In this document: positions 1 through 5,713 of the stretch, piece after piece
Layout: the number at the start of each line of letters is the position of its first letter
How positions within the stretch are numbered: position 1 is the first letter of the stretch
From: Bacteroidales bacterium
Lineage (GTDB): Bacteria > Bacteroidota > Bacteroidia > Bacteroidales > WCHB1-69
NCBI GenBank assembly: GCA_016285615.1
Contig: JAEERB010000134.1
Location: 1 to 6,196, forward strand
DNA: 6,196 bases
Direction: 5' to 3'
Program-made: the position numbers and the translations under genes
Notes under the pieces: model-generated
The model's database searches: none
Told to the model about the DNA's origin: nothing
What the model saw: only the letters and a program-made list of their open reading frames with translations

Positions 1-9
1 CGTCCGTTA

Positions 10-43
10 AACTAACAACTAACAACTAACAACTAACAACTAA
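10..43. repeat. Short tandem repeat, about 4.9 copies of the heptamer ACTAACA
   Basis: Perfect period-7 repetition is seen, with unit ACTAACA beginning at position 11, four full copies and a partial fifth; position 10 also fits the period. It is non-coding and lies beyond the terminator of the tRNA operon. Nothing in the sequence assigns it a function. Slipped-strand copy-number variation is the usual behaviour of such tracts. The gap-free stretch from 1 to 64 holds nothing else except a 5-bp inverted repeat at 50-64. Confidence 0.9.
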
Positions 44-64
44 ATACAGATGCAGTCCATGCAT

Positions 65-96
65 AAAAAAAAACGGACCGACTTTCATCAATCCGT
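65..96 (-). terminator. Intrinsic terminator of the tRNA-Thr-Tyr-Gly operon
   Basis: Read on the minus strand, positions 96 to 73 fold into a 9-bp stem (ACGGATTGA against TCGGTCCGT, including two G-U pairs) with a 6-nt loop, and the complement of 65-72 gives eight further U residues directly after it. It begins 30 nt downstream of the 3' end of tRNA-Gly. The hairpin plus U-tract geometry is that of a Rho-independent terminator, so the tRNA operon very probably ends here. Confidence 0.8.
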
Positions 97-126
97 AATA
101 TATCTGTGTAAATATAAGTCTTTGTG

Positions 127-199
127 AGCGGAAGACGGGTCTCGAACCCGCTACCTACAGCTTGGAAGGCTGTCGCTCTACCAAATGAGCTACTTCCGC
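127..199 (-). tRNA. tRNA-Gly (anticodon UCC)
   Basis: A complete cloverleaf can be drawn on the minus strand. The acceptor arms GCGGAAG and CTTCCGC pair perfectly, the T-loop carries GGTTCGAGACC, the D-arm begins AGCTC, and the anticodon stem ACAGC/GCTGT encloses loop CTTCCAA with anticodon TCC, reading GGA/GGG codons. The discriminator is U73, as expected for bacterial tRNA-Gly. The 3' CCA is not encoded (TCAC follows), so it must be added by CCA nucleotidyltransferase, as is usual in Bacteroidota. It is the last tRNA of the three-gene operon, 6 nt after tRNA-Tyr. Confidence 0.97.
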
Positions 200-205
200 A
201 AGAAG

Positions 206-287
206 TGGGGGGAGGAGGATTCGAACCTCCGAAGGCTGCGCCAACAGATTTACAGTCTGCCCCATTTGACCGCTCTGGAATCCCCCC
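206..287 (-). tRNA. tRNA-Tyr (anticodon GUA)
   Basis: Class II tRNA of 82 nt with a long variable arm, as bacterial tRNA-Tyr should have. The acceptor strands GGGGGGA and TCCCCCC pair, the anticodon loop is CTGTAAA with anticodon GTA, the T-arm is GGAGG TTCGAAT CCTCC, and the discriminator is A73. CCA is not encoded. It lies 13 nt downstream of tRNA-Thr and 6 nt upstream of tRNA-Gly, so the three are surely processed from one transcript. Confidence 0.97.
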
Positions 288-300
288 AGTGTTTTAGTAG

Positions 301-373
301 AGCCGATAGACGGACTCGAACCGCCGACCGGCTGATTACAAATCAGCTGCTCTACCAACTGAGCTACATCGGC
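301..373 (-). tRNA. tRNA-Thr (anticodon UGU)
   Basis: The acceptor strands GCCGATG and TATCGGC pair with one G-U. The D-arm is AGCTCAGTTGGTAGAGC, the anticodon stem GCTGA/TCAGC encloses TTTGTAA with anticodon TGT (ACA/ACG codons), and the T-arm contains GGTTCGAGTCC. The discriminator read from sequence is U; CCA is not encoded. It is the first tRNA of the operon, about 40 nt downstream of the predicted transcription start. Confidence 0.96.
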
Positions 374-421
374 ACTTGTATTTACAACATGTCAAATAAC
401 TATTCCCGTGTTTTGGGACTG

Positions 422-453
422 CAAAAATAGAATATTTTTTTAATCCCACCAAC
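422..453 (-). promoter_or_regulatory. Bacteroidota sigma-70-type promoter for the tRNA-Thr-Tyr-Gly operon
   Basis: On the minus strand, GTTG (TTG complementary to 450-452) is followed after 20 nt by TATTTTTG (complement of 422-429). This matches the Bacteroidota primary sigma consensus, TTTG near -33 and TAnnTTTG near -7, at the expected spacing. Transcription would start near 415, about 40 nt ahead of tRNA-Thr. The tRNA-Ser promoter at 5722-5752 has the same core, which supports both. Prediction only. Confidence 0.7.
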
Positions 454-490
454 ACTTTTCGCCGTTTTTTTTCTTTGATTTTGCAAGTGA

Positions 491-516
491 TTGAAAATAA
501 ATGTCTTATTTTTCAA
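491..516. other. A/T-rich imperfect inverted repeat
   Basis: TTGAAAATAA at 491-500 is complementary to TTATTTTTCAA at 506-516 with one bulged base and a 5-nt loop. It lies between the sugar-kinase gene and the tRNA promoter. The predicted stem is weak because it is nearly all A-T, and no U-tract follows it, so it is recorded as a structure only. Protein binding or chance are both possible. Confidence 0.3.
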
Positions 517-553
517 ATAGAGACTATTACACCTCCACTCGACAGGTCTCAGC

Positions 554-580
554 ACAGCGGGGAACGGCTATCCCCGCTGT
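554..580 (-). terminator. GC-rich hairpin after the sugar-kinase gene, possible atypical terminator
   Basis: A perfect 10-bp stem (554-563 with 571-580, ACAGCGGGGA/TCCCCGCTGT) encloses a 7-nt loop, starting 22 nt after the stop codon of the ROK kinase gene. This is the position of an operon-end hairpin, but no U-tract follows on the minus strand. It may stabilise the 3' end, stop polymerase inefficiently or mark an RNA-processing site. No better terminator is visible before tRNA-Thr, so some read-through into the tRNA operon is possible. Confidence 0.45.
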
Positions 581-602
581 TAATGAGCCTCCTATTTCGT
601 CA

Positions 603-1562
603 CTATTCGTTCACCAAAGCAGCAGCACCAACAATAGCCACATCATTGGCATTGAGCTGCGACAGAAGAATAGGAATCTTGCCTTTTTTCTCGAAAATGG
701 GCAGCACATGCTCGCTGAACGACTTGCGCATCGGTTCAAAAAGCACATCGCCAGCCTTGGTCGGGCCGCCAATGAGGAAGATAGCCTCGGGCGACGAGAA
801 GGTCACAGCATTAGAGATGGCGATACCAAGCACATAGCCCGTGTATTCGAACACCTTGAGGGCAATGGGGTCGCCTTGGTTGGCAGCCTCACCAATGGCG
901 CGACTATCGAGCTTGTCGGCAGGCAGTTGAGCCAGCGGACCGTTGTACGACTTGTCCTCAGCCATCAGCTCGCGGCAGGTTTGCACGATACCACGCGCCG
1001 ATGCGTACTCTTCCAGACAGCCTTTACGTCCGCACGAGCAGAGACGACCGCCCGGAAATACGATGGCGTGGCCCAGCTCACCGGCAAAGCCGTCGTGGCC
1101 ATACACCAGTTTGCCATCCACGATGATGCCGCTGCCGACACCCGTGCCTAACGTAAACATGATGAAGTCGTTCATGTTCTTACCACCGCCGTAGATTTTC
1201 TCACCGTAAGCAGCCGCATTGGCATCGTTGGTAACCACTACCTTCACGCCCATCTTGGCATGCAGCGTGTCGCGCAGTTTTACCTCACCCTTGAACTTGA
1301 GGTTGGGTGCATTGTCGATAGTGCCGTTGAAATAGTTGCCGTTGGGCGCACCAATGCCGACACCCTTAATTTCGGTGATGCCATGCTTCTGCAGCAATCC
1401 GTTGATGGCCTTTACCAGGTCATCCATATACAATTCGGCATTGTCGCCGTACGCGGGCGTGGAAAGGTTGCAGCGGTCGATGCACTGACCGGCTTCATTT
1501 ACAATGCCTATATCGGTGTTGGTTCCGCCGATATCTATACCTACTGAATAAATGGGATTCAT
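603..1562 (-). CDS. ROK-family sugar kinase (glucokinase-like)
   Basis: The 319-residue product has the full ROK plan: the N-terminal phosphate-binding motif DIGGTNTDIG (10-19), NAPN (84-87), the catalytic NDAN with D113, the second phosphate loop LGTGVGSG (138-145), E162 and H165 of the ROK sugar/zinc signature, and CSCGRKGC (175-182), giving the usual His plus three Cys zinc site. The length is typical of ROK glucokinases; there is no N-terminal DNA-binding helix-turn-helix, so it is an enzyme rather than a NagC/XylR-type regulator. It should phosphorylate an imported hexose with ATP in the cytoplasm; glucose is the default, but mannose or an N-acetylhexosamine cannot be excluded by sequence. 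It follows the MFS transporter gene by 21 nt and is the last gene of the cluster. The start ATG is the only one ahead of the phosphate motif; the leader is A/T-rich without Shine-Dalgarno. Confidence 0.92.
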   Translation of the reverse strand: MNPIYSVGIDIGGTNTDIGIVNEAGQCIDRCNLSTPAYGDNAELYMDDLVKAINGLLQKHGITEIKGVGIGAPNGNYFNGTIDNAPNLKFKGEVKLRDTLHAKMGVKVVVTNDANAAAYGEKIYGGGKNMNDFIMFTLGTGVGSGIIVDGKLVYGHDGFAGELGHAIVFPGGRLCSCGRKGCLEEYASARGIVQTCRELMAEDKSYNGPLAQLPADKLDSRAIGEAANQGDPIALKVFEYTGYVLGIAISNAVTFSSPEAIFLIGGPTKAGDVLFEPMRKSFSEHVLPIFEKKGKIPILLSQLNANDVAIVGAAALVNE

Positions 1563-1583
1563 ATTAAGTTGATTTTTAGTTAA

Positions 1584-2792
1584 TTATTCTTGTTTTAAAG
1601 TTTCATTGCCCTTGCGGCTGTTCATCATGGCCACGAAAGTCAGATATGCCAAGCAAGCCAGCGTTACGATGAAGGCGTACTTGAAGTTGATGTTGGCAGC
1701 AGCACCCGTCAGCAGCGGCACAATACCGGCACCAACGATGGCCGTCGTCATCAAACCAGAGATTTCGTTCGACTTGTCGGGCATACGGTCGATGCACATC
1801 GAGAAGATGAGCGGGAAGATATTGGCGAAGCCCAGACCGATGAGGATGAAGCTCAACCAGGTAATAACGCTATTGTAAGGCAGGAACAGAAGCACATTGC
1901 CCAATACCGAGATACCAATCGTCACATAGAGGAACGTGTTGGGTTTCATAAAGCGCAAGAAGACACCGCCGGCGAAACGACCTACAAAGAGGGCTACAAT
2001 CAGCACGATGTTGCCGATGGCTGGCGTCAAGCTCGGGTTGTTTTCAATCAGGATGGAAGGAATACGGTTGAACATGGAGGCCTCAGCACCGCAGTAGAAG
2101 AAGATGCCCAGGAACATCATCAGAATGTAAGGATTACCTAACGCTTTGATGCACTTGCCGACCGTCGTGGGCTTTTCTGTCTCTTCATTCTTTGCGTTAG
2201 GCACAAAAGCAGCCACCAGCAACAAGGTAACAAGCAGAACCACAGCGAAAATGGGGAACAGAATACGGAAGCCCATGTTGACAGCTTCACCATCCTGACC
2301 TACAGCTGAGAACCAGCCGTATTTCATCAGAGAAGTGCCAATGAGCACAATGATCAGAGAGGTGGAAAGCGTACCGATGGCCTTTACCGACTGAGCGAAT
2401 GAGAGGTTGCTCGAGTACTTGCCTTCAGCCGACACATCACGCATCATAGGATTGCCCGACACTTGCAGGATAGCGGCGCCAGCACCCATCAAAAATACAG
2501 ACAGCAAAATAACGCCAAACGAGAAGGCGATCACTGGCAATATGGCGCCACACAAGAACAATACCAGACCTATCATCAAGGTCGATTTCTTGCCGATACG
2601 CGATTGAACAACGCCCATGGGCACCGAGAGTACACCAAACATAATCAGGCCGAAAAACGAGACAAAAGAGGCCATAAAAGGCGAAATGTTGAATACCTTT
2701 TCAACAACCGAAACCAATTGTCCGGCAGCATCGCCGAAGCCCATGGCCAAGAATACCAAAAATACAGAGAATAACGATAATGATTTTTTCAT
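1584..2792 (-). CDS. MFS sugar transporter, FHS (FucP/GluP-like) family
   Basis: The 402-residue protein is hydrophobic throughout, with about twelve membrane segments in two halves separated by a charged cytoplasmic loop (around 200-215, NAKNEETEKPTT). FHS-family marks are GFGD with D21 in helix 1 (compare the essential helix-1 Asp of FucP), the loop GVVQSRIGKK (60-69) at the MFS motif A position, ILQVSGNP (108-115), and a C-terminal NEISG then AIVGAGIVPLLTG (342-363). The Gln at 110, where FucP has Glu, is closer to glucose/galactose (GluP-like) than to fucose members; this assignment is from memory of the family. It probably imports a hexose by proton symport across the inner membrane for the ROK kinase encoded 21 nt downstream. 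The substrate could also be an N-acetylhexosamine, as in the related NagP group. It starts 28 nt after the plug-protein gene; no promoter match is seen in that gap. Confidence 0.9.
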   Translation of the reverse strand: MKKSLSLFSVFLVFLAMGFGDAAGQLVSVVEKVFNISPFMASFVSFFGLIMFGVLSVPMGVVQSRIGKKSTLMIGLVLFLCGAILPVIAFSFGVILLSVFLMGAGAAILQVSGNPMMRDVSAEGKYSSNLSFAQSVKAIGTLSTSLIIVLIGTSLMKYGWFSAVGQDGEAVNMGFRILFPIFAVVLLVTLLLVAAFVPNAKNEETEKPTTVGKCIKALGNPYILMMFLGIFFYCGAEASMFNRIPSILIENNPSLTPAIGNIVLIVALFVGRFAGGVFLRFMKPNTFLYVTIGISVLGNVLLFLPYNSVITWLSFILIGLGFANIFPLIFSMCIDRMPDKSNEISGLMTTAIVGAGIVPLLTGAAANINFKYAFIVTLACLAYLTFVAMMNSRKGNETLKQE

Positions 2793-2820
2793 AATTGTTT
2801 GATTTTATGGATAATGAATA

Positions 2821-4128
2821 TTATTTTCGCAACGGAAAAGTCCCTACCCCAACCAGCTTGTCATACACCGTGCCTTCCTCCTGCAGGTAAATGAGGATGG
2901 TGTACTCGTTCAAAGTTTCCCAATGACTGCCTTCAATGTAGGTTTCGTCAATGGTGCGGGTGCCTTTAGGAACATATACGTAATGATAATTGTAATAGCC
3001 TTGTTTCAAGAAAAGGGAAGTTTCCCAACGGTTGTAATCGGCGTTGAACTTGAGTTTGGCATCGTCGATAATTTGCCAGTCGGTCAGGCCACCGTAAACA
3101 TAGAGGTCGCCATCACGCACTTGGAAATCGGTACGCAAAGTGAAATGTGTCTGCACATAGTCTTCGGTATTCTCGCCGGCAAAATCTTCATTCTTGTAGA
3201 AGCAAGCGCCTTTCAGCGTACTGTTCGACTCATACGCGCCAAACGGGCGGGCCAAGTCCTCCACCACATACGCCTGGTTTTCCCCATGACGGTAGCCCAC
3301 CGAGACAATACGGTTGCCATTGGAACGCAAACTCTTCAAATCGAAGGTCTTAAACTCTGAATAGCCATCAAAAGCGTTCTCATTGTTATCGTAATCGAAG
3401 CTGTACTCTCCAGGCTTACCCGAACGGTAGCGAAGACCATAAATGGCATTGTCCCAACGACCGTTCTGCAAGATGGTGGCGTGCAGGTACATCATGGGAT
3501 TTCGGATGTCGTAAACGCCCGCGTGCACCACAAAATCGACCTCCTGCTTTGTGAACATGTAGTTGACATCGGAGGCCTGTTTCACCACGCCCGTCAAGCC
3601 CACCGACACCGGCTCCTGCACCATAAAACGGCGCGTCAGCACGGGATTGTCGGGAGTGTCGTCATAAACAAAAAGAATATAGTTGCCCGACTTGGTGATG
3701 CGGAGCATATCGGTCGGAAAATCAAGCTCATACTGTGTGTAATGGGTAACCGTGTTGAAAGAATAGGAAATCTCGGTAATCTCATCTTCCATAAAGCCAT
3801 CCAAATACTCCATCTGATTCAACCCATCCGGTTTCCAGTCGTGTGAGCAATGGATAAGCGTATATTTCAGGTAGCGGCTTTCATTTGAAAGGTCATCAAA
3901 CTCCAAATGCAGGCGGTCGTCTGTGTTAAGCCTAATTACCGGTTTGCTCAACTGATTACCCGTAAGACTAAGCACAACACTATGAATATCATTCACATAG
4001 GTCTTGTTCTCTAAGGAGATATGATTGAAATCCTGAGCCTGTCCATTGAATCCACAAAGTACCAGCAAGTAGATTAACCCGCTGATATACAGACTCATTC
4101 GCTTTATTCTTCTTTCTTTCATATCCAT
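2821..4128 (-). CDS. Secreted type IX secretion system plug-domain protein (DUF5103)
   Basis: The 435-residue product begins with a basic segment and a hydrophobic stretch (about 12-27) ending in a likely signal peptidase I site, NGQA before Q32. The N-terminal beta-rich domain carries the family block RYLKYTLIHCSHDWKP (85-100) followed by MEYLDGF (106-112). The C-terminal part has VYGGLTDW (344-351), FLKQGYYNYHYV (373-384) and EGSHWETLNEYTILIY (399-414). These are hallmarks of the DUF5103 / T9SS plug family. In Flavobacterium the plug closes the periplasmic side of the SprA translocon pore; the sequence does not prove this role here, since relatives also occur in Bacteroidales without a complete T9SS. 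Three in-frame ATGs (residues 1, 3, 11) could start it, and all keep the signal peptide. It begins 15 nt after the upstream membrane-protein gene, so the two are probably translated from one mRNA. Confidence 0.87.
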   Translation of the reverse strand: MDMKERRIKRMSLYISGLIYLLVLCGFNGQAQDFNHISLENKTYVNDIHSVVLSLTGNQLSKPVIRLNTDDRLHLEFDDLSNESRYLKYTLIHCSHDWKPDGLNQMEYLDGFMEDEITEISYSFNTVTHYTQYELDFPTDMLRITKSGNYILFVYDDTPDNPVLTRRFMVQEPVSVGLTGVVKQASDVNYMFTKQEVDFVVHAGVYDIRNPMMYLHATILQNGRWDNAIYGLRYRSGKPGEYSFDYDNNENAFDGYSEFKTFDLKSLRSNGNRIVSVGYRHGENQAYVVEDLARPFGAYESNSTLKGACFYKNEDFAGENTEDYVQTHFTLRTDFQVRDGDLYVYGGLTDWQIIDDAKLKFNADYNRWETSLFLKQGYYNYHYVYVPKGTRTIDETYIEGSHWETLNEYTILIYLQEEGTVYDKLVGVGTFPLRK

Positions 4129-4143
4129 TTGATTTAAAGAACA

Positions 4144-5553
4144 TTACTTCATAAATAATGAAGACTGCCCTTCAGGGAAGAAGTTATATTTAATCCTATT
4201 GTAATTTTCTTGTTCTCTCAGATAGTATATCTTATATGAATCTGCCTGATAACGGGCGATTTCCTCGGCCGACATACCCGGAGCCAGAACAACATGAGGA
4301 TTATCAATCTTTTCCTGCTTCATTTTCAGTTCGATATGGTTCATCCAAAAACCGCATAAAATTACACTTTTTTCATTTACCTTTTGATAGTTGTCGATAA
4401 ATTTTGAAACAAAGTGTTCCTTATTGATGCGCTTAGTCACATCGGAAATGACGGGGCCATAGATGAAATCAAGGCTCACCTCCTGCCCTGCCACCACTTG
4501 ATTTATGGCCAGCGGCGAAGAGAGGGAGCCACGGTCTTTGTCGGCCAGTTGCACTGAAGTGAAGAATGGCGATATGAGGAAGAGCGCGCACCAGAAGGCG
4601 TAACTCTTTTCATTGACGAGATAATGGTGCAGCAGGAGTATCATAAACGGCAGCGCAGGAATGAGGAAAGCCGACTTCTCGGGCAACCTCAGATACAACA
4701 GCAAATGCATCACAATCATCAAAATAGCGAACAGCAGCACACCCCTGCGCGAGTCATCGACTTCGGCGGGTTGCAACTTCTTACAACGAAAGAGCATCGT
4801 CAATACGGCGCCTGCCAGCGCCACACAGCCCCAAACGCCCAACACACCGACGGTGCCTTTGTAGAACACTTTCGGCAGCGGCGGATACGGCAGCGGATAC
4901 GTGTAGAAGAAGTCGGCACCATAGACCGTCATCGCAGGCAAAAAGAGCAAGGCTGTCATGATCAGTGCCGGTATGCCGACGAGAAACATCTGCTTGGCAG
5001 CATTGCGCGGACTTCCGTTCATAAAGAGGTAAACGACCAGCGGCACTGCAAACAAAACCGAGGTAACCCTACAGCCGACGGCGAGGCCCAAAGCCAAGCC
5101 TGTCAGCAGATAGCGACGTTTGAGCAGCACCCACCACGCACACATCAGGAAGGCCAACGCCCACACATAATCGATGGTGTAAGTTGACGAGATGTAGAAT
5201 ACGGGCATCATCATGAGCAATAGCGCCGCCAGTAACGGTTTGGGATAGCGCAATTCGCGCATGACCAAGAAGAACATGATGGTGGCCAGCATGCCAAAGA
5301 GCATTGAGAGGCCGTTCATCACAAAGTCGGGAGCGTTAGGAATGCGCGACAGGATCAGTTCCTGCACGGGATGCCCAGGCGCGCGCGACATCTCATAAAC
5401 GCCAGTCTCGGCAATACGCTGTGCTGTGAGCACCAACCCATACGAGTCCTCTTCCACCCCATAGCCGTGAAACAGAAACGGCAGGCGCGTCAACAGGGAG
5501 AGGATGACGATAACCCAGATGGGATGTGCAGAAATGGTGCGCTTGATATCCAT
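4144..5553 (-). CDS. Polytopic membrane protein, probable GT-C-fold glycosyltransferase (PMT/ArnT-like)
   Basis: The 469-residue product has a first membrane helix at about 12-28, then a hydrophilic loop with acidic E34-E35-D36 and a later RAPGHP (57-62), followed by roughly nine to eleven more helices up to about residue 340 and a soluble C-terminal tail of about 125 residues. An acidic pair in the first outer loop just after helix 1 is the layout of GT-C enzymes that use polyprenyl-phosphate-linked sugars, where these residues are catalytic or metal-binding. That would make it a transferase acting on the periplasmic side, on a lipid, glycan or protein acceptor. Overall similarity to named families is not obvious, so acceptor and donor are unknown, and a non-enzymatic membrane protein is possible. 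The ATG directly precedes helix 1 and the next Met is residue 55, so the start is well constrained. It is the first gene of the four-gene cluster, 14 nt after a terminator. Confidence 0.65.
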   Translation of the reverse strand: MDIKRTISAHPIWVIVILSLLTRLPFLFHGYGVEEDSYGLVLTAQRIAETGVYEMSRAPGHPVQELILSRIPNAPDFVMNGLSMLFGMLATIMFFLVMRELRYPKPLLAALLLMMMPVFYISSTYTIDYVWALAFLMCAWWVLLKRRYLLTGLALGLAVGCRVTSVLFAVPLVVYLFMNGSPRNAAKQMFLVGIPALIMTALLFLPAMTVYGADFFYTYPLPYPPLPKVFYKGTVGVLGVWGCVALAGAVLTMLFRCKKLQPAEVDDSRRGVLLFAILMIVMHLLLYLRLPEKSAFLIPALPFMILLLHHYLVNEKSYAFWCALFLISPFFTSVQLADKDRGSLSSPLAINQVVAGQEVSLDFIYGPVISDVTKRINKEHFVSKFIDNYQKVNEKSVILCGFWMNHIELKMKQEKIDNPHVVLAPGMSAEEIARYQADSYKIYYLREQENYNRIKYNFFPEGQSSLFMK

Positions 5554-5567
5554 TTTCCTTATATTAA

Positions 5568-5601
5568 AAAAGTCCCGAAATCAGCGAATTTCGGGACTTT
5601 T
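5568..5601 (-). terminator. Strong intrinsic terminator after tRNA-Ser
   Basis: A perfect 14-bp stem (5568-5581 with 5588-5601) has the 6-nt loop CAGCGA. On the minus strand the lower stem and the bases after it form a run of U residues (complement of 5566-5570), as in a Rho-independent terminator. It begins one base after the tRNA-Ser discriminator, so it also sets the trailer to be trimmed. It lies only 14 nt from the ATG of the downstream membrane-protein gene. Confidence 0.9.
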
Positions 5602-5602
5602 G

Positions 5603-5689
5603 CGGAGAAAGCGGGATTCGAACCCGCGGTACCGTTGCCAGTACGACAGTTTAGCAAACTGTTGGTTTCAGCCACTCACCCATCTCTCC
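5603..5689 (-). tRNA. tRNA-Ser (anticodon GCU)
   Basis: Class II tRNA of 87 nt with a long variable arm, as expected for serine. The acceptor strands GGAGAGA and TTTCTCC pair with one G-U, the anticodon stem ACAGT/ACTGT encloses TTGCTAA with anticodon GCT (AGC/AGU codons), the T-arm is GCGGG TTCGAAT CCCGC, and the discriminator is G73, typical of tRNA-Ser. CCA is not encoded (GCAAAA follows). It stands alone, with its own promoter upstream and a terminator immediately downstream. Confidence 0.97.
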
Positions 5690-5713
5690 GGCAATATAAT
5701 TTTGTTTCAAAAA

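Noticed and set aside
50..64. Small inverted repeat ATGCA-gtcca-TGCAT next to the terminator U-tract
   Set aside because: A 5-bp stem is too short to distinguish from chance, and no U-run follows it.
1..78. GTCCGTT at 2-8 complementary to AACGGAC at 72-78, a possible alternative to the terminator stem
   Set aside because: Only 7 bp separated by 63 nt, and it would form after the terminator has been transcribed, so an antiterminator role is not credible.
127..373. tRNA cluster as an integration site for a mobile element
   Set aside because: No integrase gene, direct repeat of a tRNA 3' end or other attachment-site mark is visible in the window.
501..1151. 216-codon open frame on the plus strand opposite the ROK kinase gene
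   Set aside because: It lies antisense to a protein with complete ROK motifs, and its translation has no recognisable domain or hydrophobic pattern; it is a reading-frame shadow.
2923..3360. 145-codon plus-strand frame with a hydrophobic N-terminus
   Set aside because: Antisense to the well-supported plug-domain gene; no independent start signal or family match.
4030..4128. Possible lipoprotein signal in the plug protein (Cys25 in LVLCGF)
   Set aside because: Leu at -1 is a poor lipobox residue, and a better signal peptidase I site (NGQA) lies six residues further on.
4624..5187. 187-codon plus-strand frame rich in Gln, His and Arg
   Set aside because: Antisense to membrane helices; the composition is what the complement of Leu/Ala/Met-rich codons produces.
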